This document shows positions 1-6,361 of a stretch of DNA of 8,519 bases, in pieces. The stretch is taken from NCBI GenBank assembly GCA_019234175.1, contig JAFALP010000418.1, forward strand, positions 1-8,519. The letters are read 5' to 3'. Made by a program: the position numbers and the translations under genes. The stretch comes from Actinomycetota bacterium. Its GTDB lineage: Bacteria; Actinomycetota; Thermoleophilia; Gaiellales; Gaiellaceae. The notes below the pieces were generated by a model. The model saw only the letters and a program-made list of their open reading frames with translations, did not search any database and was not told the origin of the DNA. How positions within the stretch are numbered: the first letter of the stretch is position 1; every line of letters begins with the position of its first letter.

Positions 1-567
1 CGCGAACAGGACGTCCCCCAGCTCGGACGGATCCATGTCCTCCTTCAGCTCGCGCACCTCGTCGTCGAGGTCGACGAGCGCACCGTCGACGTCGGGATAC
101 TCGAAGCCGACGCTCTTCGCCCGCTGCTGCATCTTGCGCGCGTACAGAAGCGCCGGAAGCGACTCGGGGACGTCGTGGAAGATGCCCTCCCGCCCCTCGT
201 CCTCGCGCTTGATCCGCTCCCAGTTCGAGCGCACGCGGGCGGCGGTGTCGGCCTGAACGTCGCCGAAGACGTGGGGGTGCCGGCGCACGAGCTTCTCGTG
301 CACGTTCCGCGTGACCGCCTCGAGGTCGCCGGCGTCGCGCTCCTGCAGGAGCAGCGACAGGAAGAACACCTGGAACAGCAAGTCGCCGAGCTCGTCGAGG
401 AGCTTGGCGTCGTCGCCGCCCATGGCGGCGTCGGCGACCTCGTACGCCTCCTCGACCGTGTGCGGGACGATCGTCTTCTCCGTCTGCTCACGGTCCCACG
501 GGCACTCGCGGCGGAGCCGCTCGGTGAGGGATTGCAGATCGAGGAGGGCCTGCGCCAGGCCCGTCAC
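1..567 (-). CDS. mazG: MazG nucleoside triphosphate pyrophosphohydrolase (3' end outside window)
   Basis: MazG hydrolyses (d)NTPs to NMP and pyrophosphate in the cytoplasm, cleaning the nucleotide pool; in several bacteria it also lowers ppGpp or removes oxidised dNTPs (family knowledge). I read 189 residues before the window edge. The family hallmark CPWDREQT is at 22-29. The metal-binding motif of the first MazG domain is E39-E40-x2-E43 with E59-x2-D62 (ELGDLLFQV). HPHVFGDV (97-104) and NWERIKREDE (115-124) are also typical. A second MazG domain begins near 140, with E170/E173 and ELGD at 182-185. Full-length relatives are about 220-270 residues, so the C-terminus lies off the left edge. 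The GTG start at 567 is chosen because the next in-frame Met is residue 49, inside the domain. The start follows the foldase stop after one base (TGA-C-GTG), which implies translational coupling; no SD sequence is seen. Confidence 0.95.
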   Translation of the reverse strand, partial: MTGLAQALLDLQSLTERLRRECPWDREQTEKTIVPHTVEEAYEVADAAMGGDDAKLLDELGDLLFQVFFLSLLLQERDAGDLEAVTRNVHEKLVRRHPHVFGDVQADTAARVRSNWERIKREDEGREGIFHDVPESLPALLYARKMQQRAKSVGFEYPDVDGALVDLDDEVRELKEDMDPSELGDVLFA

Positions 568-568
568 G

Positions 569-1570
569 TCAGCCGGTGGTCGTCGTCGCCGTCGTGGTCG
601 ACGACGGCGTGTAGCCGGCCGCGTAGACGATCTTCTTCGCGTACTCCGCCTTGACGCCGTTGAGCCACGTGTTCATCGCGTCGCTCTTCTTCTGCGTCAG
701 AAGCGTGCTCTGGATCGACTGCTCCACGCTCGCCAGCGGAGTCACCTTCGCAGGCGTGATCGGCGTAAGCGCCTGGATGATGTGCCAGCCGTACTGCGTG
801 TGGACGGGCGGCGACGTCGCGCCGGTCTTCAGCGAGAACGCGACCTTGTCGAAGTTCGCGACCGTCTCGCCCTTCGACACCGTGAGCTTGCCGCCCTGCT
901 TCGCCGAGCCGGGGTCCTTCGAATACTTCTTCGCGAGCGTCGCGAAGTCGGCGCCGTTCTTCAGCTGCGCCTCCAGCTGGTCGGCGAGGGTCTTGCTGTT
1001 CACGAGGATGTGGCGCACGGTGCGCCTCTCCGCGGTCGTGTACGTCGTCTTGTGCGCGGCGTAGTACGCCGACACCTGCGCAGGCGTCACCTTCACGTTC
1101 TTCGTCACCTTGTTGTAGATCCCCTGGCTCAGGAGCTGGGAGCGCCACTCGAGCTGGTAGATGCTGAGCGTCAGACCCTGCGCGGCAAGGCCCTTCTCGA
1201 ACTTCGCCTCGTTGCCGGCGAAGTACTGCTTCTTCACCTTGGCGATCTGCGCCTGGATCTGCGCGTCGGTGACGTTGACGCCGAGGGTCTGGCCCTTCTG
1301 CTGTAGCTCGTCGAGCTGGACGAGGAATGCAATCACGCGGTCCTGCACCGACTTGTAGGCGGCCGTGCCGGCCTTCGGCGGCGACGTCTTGTTCGCTTTG
1401 TCCACAGCGGCAGTCGCGTTCATGAGGCTGTTGAACTGCACCTTCGGGATCGAGACGCCGTTGACGAGCGCCACCGCGTCGGTCGGAACGCTCTGGGTGG
1501 AGCCGCCGCACGCGGCGAGCATGCCGGCGAGCAGACCCAGGCAGAGAACGATGAGGAGGCGCTTGGTCAT
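569..1570 (-). CDS. Parvulin-type peptidyl-prolyl isomerase lipoprotein (PrsA/SurA-like foldase)
   Basis: Predicted extracytoplasmic foldase that isomerises prolyl bonds in exported proteins. The 333-residue product opens with a lipoprotein signal: basic MTKR, a hydrophobic stretch (5-18) and a lipobox L18-A19-A20-C21, then GGS. Residues 30-60 and 95-170 are the helical SurA/PrsA-like N-terminal chaperone part. The rotamase domain spans about 181-269, with RTVRHILV at its start, DFATLAKKYSKDP in the middle and QYGWHIIQAL at its end. A helical region (280-318) follows, then a Thr-rich low-complexity tail. An in-frame ATG 18 codons upstream (1624) is rejected because it would bury the signal peptide and overlap mfd by 38 bases; the ATG at 1570 leaves 16 bp after the mfd stop. 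It lies between mfd and mazG on one strand, so co-transcription is likely. PrsA and SurA subtypes cannot be told apart here. Confidence 0.93.
   Translation of the reverse strand: MTKRLLIVLCLGLLAGMLAACGGSTQSVPTDAVALVNGVSIPKVQFNSLMNATAAVDKANKTSPPKAGTAAYKSVQDRVIAFLVQLDELQQKGQTLGVNVTDAQIQAQIAKVKKQYFAGNEAKFEKGLAAQGLTLSIYQLEWRSQLLSQGIYNKVTKNVKVTPAQVSAYYAAHKTTYTTAERRTVRHILVNSKTLADQLEAQLKNGADFATLAKKYSKDPGSAKQGGKLTVSKGETVANFDKVAFSLKTGATSPPVHTQYGWHIIQALTPITPAKVTPLASVEQSIQSTLLTQKKSDAMNTWLNGVKAEYAKKIVYAAGYTPSSTTTATTTTG
572..607 (-). repeat. Low-complexity Thr-rich C-terminal tail of the foldase
   Basis: The last twelve codons of the foldase encode a run of Ser/Thr with one Ala (SSTTTATTTTG at the end), written with repeating ACC/ACG codons. 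Such tails are usually disordered; in a lipoprotein it might be surface-exposed. Its function is unknown. Confidence 0.6.
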
Positions 1571-1586
1571 GTGAGGATTGCCGGGC

Positions 1587-4500
1587 TCAGGCGGCCCGAC
1601 GAGCGTCCAAGATAGCATCGACAAGCCGGAGGGCTTGAGGGAATCCGTCCTCGCTCCGAAGGCTCACCTCGCGGTTCCCGACCGTGTACACGGCGGTGTG
1701 GATCCGGTCGCGGAGCTCTTGCAGCTCCTTCGACCCGAGCACGAGCCGGCCGACCGTGGCCTTGCCTCCGCGGAAGACGAGGTAGTCGGCGCCGAGCTGG
1801 GCGAGCTTGATCTTCGCCTCCTGGATCGCGAACAGATGCTCGACCGGCTCCGGCAGGGGGCCGTACCGGTCCTCGAGCGCGGCAGCGAGCTCGCGCAGCT
1901 CGTCGTCCGTCTCCGCGAGGGCGAGCCGTCGGTGGATGTCGATGCGCAGCGCCTCGGAGCCGACGTATTGCTGCGGCACGTAGGCATCGATGCGTGCATC
2001 GACGCGGACCGGCCGCGCGGCGACGCGGCGCTGGCCCTGCAGCTCCGCCACCGCCTCGTTCAGCAGCTCGACGTAGAGCTCGAAGCCGACGGCGGCGACG
2101 TGACCGGACTGCTCGGCGCCGAGCAGCTCGCCGGCGCCGCGGATCTCGAGGTCGCGCATGGCGATGGCGAAGCCGGCGCCGAGCTCGGTGTGGTCCGCGA
2201 GCGTGGACAAGCGCGCGCGTGCGTCCGACGTCAGCTCCTGCGCGTCCGGATAGAAGAGGTACGCGTATGCGGTCTCGTCGGAGCGGCCGACGCGCCCGCG
2301 GATCTGGTAGAGCTGCGACAGCCCGAGCGTGTCGGCGCGCTCGACGATGAGCGTGTTCGCCTGCGGGATGTCGATGCCCGACTCGATGATCGTCGTCGAC
2401 ACGAGCACGTCCGCGTCACCGCGCAGGAACGTATGCATCTTGTCCTCGAGCTCCTTCTCGCGCATCTGCCCGTGCGCGACGAGGAAGCGCAGGTTCGGCA
2501 GGAGCTGGCGCAGCTTCTCCGCAGCCTCCTCGATCGTCTCCACGCGGTTGTGGAGGTAGAACGCCTGCCCGTTGCGCTCGACCTCGCGCTCGAGCGCGAG
2601 CTTCACGAGCTCCTCGTCGTATTCGCCGACGGTGGTGCGGATCGGGCGGCGCCCTTCGGGCGGCGTCTCGATGATGGAGATGTCGCGCATGCCTGCGAGC
2701 GAGAGATGGAGCGTGCGTGGGATCGGCGTCGCGCTCAGCGTGAGCACGTCCACCTCGAGGCGCAGCGACTTCAGCAGCTCCTTCTGCGCGACGCCGAAGC
2801 GCTGCTCCTCGTCGAGGATGACGAGGCCGAGCTCCTTCGGGATGACGTCGCGGCTGAGGATGCGGTGCGTCCCGATGAGCACGTCGACCTTCCCGTCCGC
2901 GAAGTCGGCGAGAACCTGTTTCACCTCTTTGGGGGCGCGGAAGCGCGAGACCATCTCCACGCGCACGGGGAAGTCGCGGAACCGGTCGCGGAAGGTGTTC
3001 CAGTGCTGCTCGGCGAGGATCGTCGTCGGCGCGAGCATGAGCACCTGCTTGCCGTTGACGGCGACGGCGAACGCGGCACGCACCGCCACCTCGGTCTTGC
3101 CGAAGCCGACGTCGCCGCACACCAGGCGGTCCATCGGGTTCGGCGTCTCCAGGTCCTCCTTCACCGCCTCGATCGCCGCTTCCTGGTCCGGCGTCTCGCG
3201 GTACGGGAACGTCGACTCGAGCCGCTGGATCCACTCGTGCTCGAGGTCGTAGGCGATCCCGGGCCGCGTCTGCCGCTGCGCGTACAGCGCGATCAGGTCG
3301 GAGGCGAGCTCCTGCACCGATTCGCGCGCGCGCGACTTGAGCAGCTGCCACGCCTTCCCGCCGAGCTTCGACAGCGCCGGCGCGCTCGCGTCGGCGCCGA
3401 CGTACCGCGACACCTTGCCGAGCTGCTCGTGCGGGACGTACAGCCGGTCGTCGCCTCGGAACGCGAGCAAGAGGTAGTCGCGCGTGACGCCCGCGACCTC
3501 CTTCGTCTCGAAGCCGAGGAGCTTGCCGACGCCGTGGTCCTCGTGCACGACGTAATCGCCGGTGCGCAGGTCGGCGAAGGACTGCAGCGCGCGGCCGCCG
3601 AGGCGCCGCTCCTTCGGCACGCGCCGGCGGAAGACCTGGTGATCGGGGAGCAGGACGAGCCCGAGGTCGCGCCACACGAAGCCGCGGCGCGCGGGAGCGA
3701 TCGCGAACATGACCTCGGCGTCGTCCGGGAGCGGCTCGCCCTCCTCGAGGACGCGGGCAGACACGCGGCGCAGGAGGTTCTGCGTGCGCAGAGCCTCGCC
3801 GCGGTGCGGGAACGCGACGACGACGCGCTGGCCGGATCGCACGAGCGCTGCGAGCTCCGTCTCAGCTTCGGCGAGGCCGCGCGCGGCGATCGCGGGCCGC
3901 TGCGCCTCGAAGGCGAACGGCTGCGCCTGCGGGAACGGGTCGAGCTCGGTGGACCCCTGGAGCGACGGCGCCGCGACGACGCCGTCCTCCGCCCACACCC
4001 GGCGGACGTCGTCGGGCTGGTACACGAGATCAGGCGCGCGGTCGAGCGCCGGGACGAGATCGTCGGGCACGCCTTCCAGCTCCGGGTCGACGAGGTCGAC
4101 GCGCCGTTCCACCGCCGGATAGACGACCGCTTCGGCGACGGGATGGAGCGCGCGCTGCGTGAACGCGGAGAAGGCGCGGATCGACTCCACCTCGTCGCCG
4201 AAGAACTCGACGCGCAGCGGCTCGCCGCCGGTGGCGGGGAACACGTCGACGATGCCGCCGCGCACCGCGAACTGGCCGCGGTCGTCGACGCGTTCCATGC
4301 GCGCGTAGCCGGCGAGCGCGAGCGACTCGCTCAGGGCCTCGACACCGAGCTCGACGCCGACGCGCAGCTCCACCGGCCGCGGCCGCGCCTCCACGGGCGG
4401 CATCGGCTCGGCGAGCGCGCGCGCCGAGGCGCAGACGAGCCCGCCGCGCGCGAGCACGTCGAGGGCCCGCGCCCGCTCGCCGACGAGGTGCGCCGGCGGC

Positions 4501-4778
4501 TCGATGCCGGAGTCCCACCCGACCCCGCGGCTCGGGAGGTAGCCGACAGTCTCGTCGCCCAGGAACCAGGCGGCGGCCTCCGCCGCGTCCCGCGCGTCGG
4601 CGTCGTCGGGGAGCAGGCAGACGAGCCCGCGGCCGAGCCGCTCGTACAGCGTCGCGAGGACGAGCGGCAGCGCCGCCTCCGACACGCGAACCGTGGTCGG
4701 AAGCGCCTCCGCGAGCGCGCCGAGGCGCTCGTCCTCGGCGAGCTCGTCGACGAATGCGTGGAGTACCGGGCGGTCCAT
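1587..4778 (-). CDS. mfd: Transcription-repair coupling factor Mfd
   Basis: Mfd is an ATP-driven DNA translocase. It pushes RNA polymerase off lesions and recruits UvrA for nucleotide excision repair. The product is 1063 residues, somewhat shorter than E. coli Mfd (1148). Domains in order: UvrB-like N-terminal part with RGGIVDVFP (173-181); RNA-polymerase-interacting domain about 402-460 (TGDYVVHEDHGVGKLLG); translocase lobe 1 with Walker A GDVGFGKT (555-562), APTTILAEQH (583-592) and DEEQ box (656-659), then LSATPIPRTL (681-690); lobe 2 with TTIIESGIDIPQ (795-806) and QIRGRVGR (825-832); RecG-like TRG motif about 861-893; C-terminal TRCF domain about 920-1020 (RIDIHRRLA, EDRYGPLPEPVEHL). All catalytic motifs look intact. 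The ATG at 4778 has no SD sequence. Its 5' side faces a DUF2277 gene across 50 bp containing a LexA-box-like palindrome. Downstream genes follow closely, so it probably heads the mfd-foldase-mazG operon. Confidence 0.98.
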   Translation of the reverse strand: MDRPVLHAFVDELAEDERLGALAEALPTTVRVSEAALPLVLATLYERLGRGLVCLLPDDADARDAAEAAAWFLGDETVGYLPSRGVGWDSGIEPPAHLVGERARALDVLARGGLVCASARALAEPMPPVEARPRPVELRVGVELGVEALSESLALAGYARMERVDDRGQFAVRGGIVDVFPATGGEPLRVEFFGDEVESIRAFSAFTQRALHPVAEAVVYPAVERRVDLVDPELEGVPDDLVPALDRAPDLVYQPDDVRRVWAEDGVVAAPSLQGSTELDPFPQAQPFAFEAQRPAIAARGLAEAETELAALVRSGQRVVVAFPHRGEALRTQNLLRRVSARVLEEGEPLPDDAEVMFAIAPARRGFVWRDLGLVLLPDHQVFRRRVPKERRLGGRALQSFADLRTGDYVVHEDHGVGKLLGFETKEVAGVTRDYLLLAFRGDDRLYVPHEQLGKVSRYVGADASAPALSKLGGKAWQLLKSRARESVQELASDLIALYAQRQTRPGIAYDLEHEWIQRLESTFPYRETPDQEAAIEAVKEDLETPNPMDRLVCGDVGFGKTEVAVRAAFAVAVNGKQVLMLAPTTILAEQHWNTFRDRFRDFPVRVEMVSRFRAPKEVKQVLADFADGKVDVLIGTHRILSRDVIPKELGLVILDEEQRFGVAQKELLKSLRLEVDVLTLSATPIPRTLHLSLAGMRDISIIETPPEGRRPIRTTVGEYDEELVKLALEREVERNGQAFYLHNRVETIEEAAEKLRQLLPNLRFLVAHGQMREKELEDKMHTFLRGDADVLVSTTIIESGIDIPQANTLIVERADTLGLSQLYQIRGRVGRSDETAYAYLFYPDAQELTSDARARLSTLADHTELGAGFAIAMRDLEIRGAGELLGAEQSGHVAAVGFELYVELLNEAVAELQGQRRVAARPVRVDARIDAYVPQQYVGSEALRIDIHRRLALAETDDELRELAAALEDRYGPLPEPVEHLFAIQEAKIKLAQLGADYLVFRGGKATVGRLVLGSKELQELRDRIHTAVYTVGNREVSLRSEDGFPQALRLVDAILDARRAA

Positions 4779-4828
4779 GACGTTTGGCGGAACTCGCGTT
4801 CCGCCGGGGTCATGGTAGTTATTGGGCC
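4779..4828. promoter_or_regulatory. Divergent promoter region between mfd and the DUF2277 gene
   Basis: These 50 bp separate two head-to-head start codons and must hold the DUF2277 promoter and, unless mfd is read from further upstream, the mfd promoter. Toward DUF2277, TG-G-TAGTTA (4813-4821) resembles an extended -10 element seven bases before the ATG, which would give a leaderless transcript. Toward mfd, TACCAT on the minus strand (4817 down to 4812) fits a TANNNT -10 element, with a start near 4805 and a leader of roughly 27 bases. No convincing -35 is visible for either. The element assignments are by eye and tentative; the location of a promoter here is well supported by the gene layout. 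Confidence 0.5.
4786..4805. promoter_or_regulatory. Perfect 8-bp inverted repeat with LexA (SOS) box core GAAC-N4-GTTC
   Basis: Arms GGCGGAAC (4786-4793) and GTTCCGCC (4798-4805) are perfect reverse complements around the spacer TCGC. The inner part reads GGAAC-N4-GTTCC. The Gram-positive SOS box is CGAAC-N4-GTTCG in its symmetric form, and the Bacillus consensus allows GTTCC on the right, so the core matches but the outer bases are only half consensus. The site begins 7 bp before the mfd ATG and ends 23 bp before the DUF2277 ATG, where a repressor could block both genes. By eye it is the only GAAC-N4-GTTC in the window. It could instead be an operator for another dimeric regulator, or a hairpin in the mfd leader. 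Confidence 0.45.
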
Positions 4829-5101
4829 ATGTGCCGGAACATCCACACGCTCTACAACTTCGAGCCGCCCGCGACCGAGCACGAGGTCCGGGCCGCCGCC
4901 GAGCAGTACGTGCGCAAGGTCAGCGGCTTCACGAAGCCGTCGAAGGCGAACGAGGAAGCCTTCGCGCACGCGATCGACGAGATCGCGCACGTGACGCACC
5001 ACCTGCTCGAGGCGCTCGTGACGAACGCGTCGCCGCGCGACCGCGAGGTCGAGGCGGAGCGGGCGCGCGAGCGCGCGAAGAAGCGATTCGCTACGGCTTG
5101 A
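4829..5101 (+). CDS. DUF2277 family protein
   Basis: The 90-residue product starts MCRNIHTLYNFEPPAT, the hallmark opening of the DUF2277 family (a conserved Cys and Arg followed by TL-NFEPPAT). It continues with EVRAAAEQYVRKVSGF, then TKPSKANEEAF (about 35-45), and ends in a charged helix rich in Glu and Arg (REVEAERARERAKKR). It is predicted to be small, cytoplasmic and helical with no signal peptide; the biochemical function is unknown. The ATG at 4829 is preferred over the GTG at 4784 because the family starts exactly at MCRN and the extra 15 residues would be encoded by the palindrome and promoter region. The gene is the only plus-strand one inside the rplY-pth-mfd-mazG cluster. Its last 11 bases overlap the pth 3' end, and it shares its promoter region with mfd, so co-regulation with mfd is possible. 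Confidence 0.9.
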   Translation: MCRNIHTLYNFEPPATEHEVRAAAEQYVRKVSGFTKPSKANEEAFAHAIDEIAHVTHHLLEALVTNASPRDREVEAERARERAKKRFATA

Positions 5102-5615
5102 CGTACGCCTCGACGGCGTCGGCGGCGCGCTCGACGAGCGCGTCGGCGTCGTCGTGCGCGTCGAAGTCGGCGAGCACGTGGTCGGCGAGCGAACGGGGAT
5201 CGCCGCGCTCGGGACGGCCGACGCCGATGCGCAGGCGCGTGAAGTCCTGCGTGCCGAGCTCCTGCGCGATCGAGCGCAGGCCGTTGTGGCCGGCGAGCCC
5301 GCCGCCGTGCTTGATCTCGAGCCGTCCCAGGTCGAAGTCGCCCTCGTCGTGCACGACGACGACGTCGGCGGGATCGATCTTGAAGAAGCGCGCCGCCGCG
5401 GCGACGGAACGACCGGAGTCGTTCATGTACGTCTCCGGCTTCAGGAGCACGACCTTCTGGCCGTCGACCTTGATCTCGGACAGCTGCCCCGAGAACTTCG
5501 ACTTCCACGACCCGCCGTGCCTGCGCGCGAGCTCGTCCACGACGAGGTAGCCGGCGTTGTGCCGGTTCCGGGCGTACTCGCGGCCCGGGTTGCCCAAGCC
5601 CGCGACGAGGAGCAA
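5091..5615 (-). CDS. pth: Peptidyl-tRNA hydrolase (Pth)
   Basis: Pth cleaves the ester bond of peptidyl-tRNAs that drop off ribosomes, recycling tRNA; it is usually essential. The product is 174 residues, slightly short of the usual 180-195. Family motifs are present: GLGNPG (6-11) with N9, RHNAG with catalytic H19, LKPETYMNDSG (58-68) with N65, HDE with D90, and GHNGLRS (109-115) with N111. These match E. coli N10, H20, N68, D93 and N114. The start is TTG at 5615: the protein begins exactly at the first beta strand, and GAGGAG six bases upstream is a good SD site. It lies 3 bp after the rplY stop, so the two are coupled, matching the known rplY-pth pairing. Its 3' end overlaps the convergent DUF2277 gene, leaving no room for a separate terminator between them. 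Confidence 0.97.
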   Translation of the reverse strand: MLLVAGLGNPGREYARNRHNAGYLVVDELARRHGGSWKSKFSGQLSEIKVDGQKVVLLKPETYMNDSGRSVAAAARFFKIDPADVVVVHDEGDFDLGRLEIKHGGGLAGHNGLRSIAQELGTQDFTRLRIGVGRPERGDPRSLADHVLADFDAHDDADALVERAADAVEAYVKP

Positions 5616-5618
5616 GGG

Positions 5619-6320
5619 TTACTCCTCGGCGGGAGTCTCGTCGGCGGGCTCTTCCCCGCCCTCGGCCGCTTCGGCGTCGGGCTCGCCCTCGGCCGCCGCT
5701 TCGCCTTCGGCGCCCTCTTCGCCCTCGGCCGGCTCGGGCTCGACCTCGCGCATCGGCGCGGTGATGGTCGCGACGACCGTCTCGGGATCGTCGAGGAGCG
5801 TCGCGCCCTGCGGCGCCACCACGTCGGCGATGCGCAGCGCGTGGCCGATCTCCATGTGCGAGACGTCGAGGTCGATGTGCTCCGGGATCTCGAGCGGGAG
5901 CGCTTCGACGCTGAGCTCGCGCAGCGGCTGGGAGAGCACGCCGCCCTCGCGGACGCCGGGAGCGTCCTCGCCGCCGATCAGGTGCACGCTCACCGACGCA
6001 TGGATCGGCTTGTCGAGCGGGACCTCCTGCAGGTCGACGTGCGTGATGTACCCGCGCACCTTGTCCACCTGGTACTCCTTGAGGATCGACGCATGCGTCT
6101 TGCCCTTGCCGTCGATCTCGACATCGAGGATGGCGTGGAGGCCGGCCTTGCTCGTCAACGCATGCCGGAGCTCGCGCTCCTGGACGGCGATCGCGACGGG
6201 CTGGTCGCCCCGGCCGTAGAGGACGCCCGGGATGAGCCCCTCCTTGCGGAGGCGGCGCGATTCGCGCGAGCCCAGCTTTTCGCGCGCGGCGACGACGAGT
6301 TTCGTGCGCTCTCCGGCCAT
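5619..6320 (-). CDS. rplY: Large ribosomal subunit protein bL25, CTC/TL5 type
   Basis: bL25 binds 5S rRNA at the central protuberance of the 50S subunit; the long CTC form is a general stress protein in Bacillus. The product is 233 residues. The N-terminal 5S-binding domain (about 5-95) has SRESRRLRKEGLIPGVLYG, and YITHVDLQEV (91-100) marks the transition. The C-terminal TL5/CTC beta domain runs about 100-190 with LEIPEHIDLDVSHMEIG (143-159). A 42-residue tail (192-233) consists almost only of Glu, Ala, Gly, Pro and Asp. It starts with ATG at 6320; no SD sequence is visible, and a TACACT -10-like box lies 11 bases upstream, so the leader may be very short. It is followed after 3 bp by pth, the common pair. 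Many actinobacteria have prs and glmU before rplY, but here the upstream neighbour is a divergent dehydrogenase. Confidence 0.96.
   Translation of the reverse strand: MAGERTKLVVAAREKLGSRESRRLRKEGLIPGVLYGRGDQPVAIAVQERELRHALTSKAGLHAILDVEIDGKGKTHASILKEYQVDKVRGYITHVDLQEVPLDKPIHASVSVHLIGGEDAPGVREGGVLSQPLRELSVEALPLEIPEHIDLDVSHMEIGHALRIADVVAPQGATLLDDPETVVATITAPMREVEPEPAEGEEGAEGEAAAEGEPDAEAAEGGEEPADETPAEE
5622..5627 (-). promoter_or_regulatory. Ribosome binding site deciding the TTG start of pth
   Basis: On the minus strand, GAGGAG (the last two Glu codons of rplY) is followed by TAACCC and then TTG. The SD match and six-base spacing support the TTG at 5615 as the pth start. They also suggest that ribosomes finishing rplY restart on pth. 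Confidence 0.65.
5622..5747 (-). repeat. Low-complexity acidic tail coding region of bL25
   Basis: About 126 bases encode the E/A/G/P-rich tail. On the plus strand they show imperfect repeats of the type gccctcggcc and gcttcggcg. The bias is at protein level (GAG, GCC and GGC codons in irregular order). The tail is strongly negative and probably disordered. Similar acidic tails occur on other actinobacterial bL25/CTC proteins. Confidence 0.7.
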
Positions 6321-6361
6321 TCCGGCGGCGGAGTGTAGCCGAAGACCGGCAAGATTCGGCC
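6321..6361. promoter_or_regulatory. Divergent promoter region between rplY and the amino-acid dehydrogenase, with an inverted repeat
   Basis: These 41 bp lie between two head-to-head ATG codons. For rplY, TACACT on the minus strand (6337 down to 6332) fits a TANNNT -10 box, giving a leader of only a few bases. For the dehydrogenase, the AT-richer CAAGAT (6350-6355) lies six bases before the ATG, the spacing expected for a leaderless transcript. GCCGAA (6338-6343) and TTCGGC (6355-6360) form a perfect 6-bp inverted repeat around 11 bp and could be an operator. I see no good -35 or SD sequence for either gene. All box calls are by eye. Confidence 0.4.

Noticed and set aside
45..1306. Several overlapping frames on both strands over mazG and the foldase
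   Set aside because: All are Arg/Ser-rich shadows. The mazG frame itself runs off the window edge and starts with GTG at 567, and its motifs are unmistakable.
4786..4805. Rho-independent terminator
   Set aside because: The stem is GC-rich, but no U-run follows on either strand, and it sits between two start codons, where a terminator would make no sense.
1578..4994. A 1138-codon plus-strand open frame opposite mfd
   Set aside because: It is the complement of a full-length, motif-complete Mfd. Its product is Arg/Leu/Glu/Asp-rich with no recognisable domain, as expected from antisense reading of GC-rich coding DNA.
5622..5747. Possible CRISPR-like or tandem repeat array
   Set aside because: The repetition comes from Glu/Ala/Gly codons in the bL25 tail; there are no regular spacers or conserved direct repeats.
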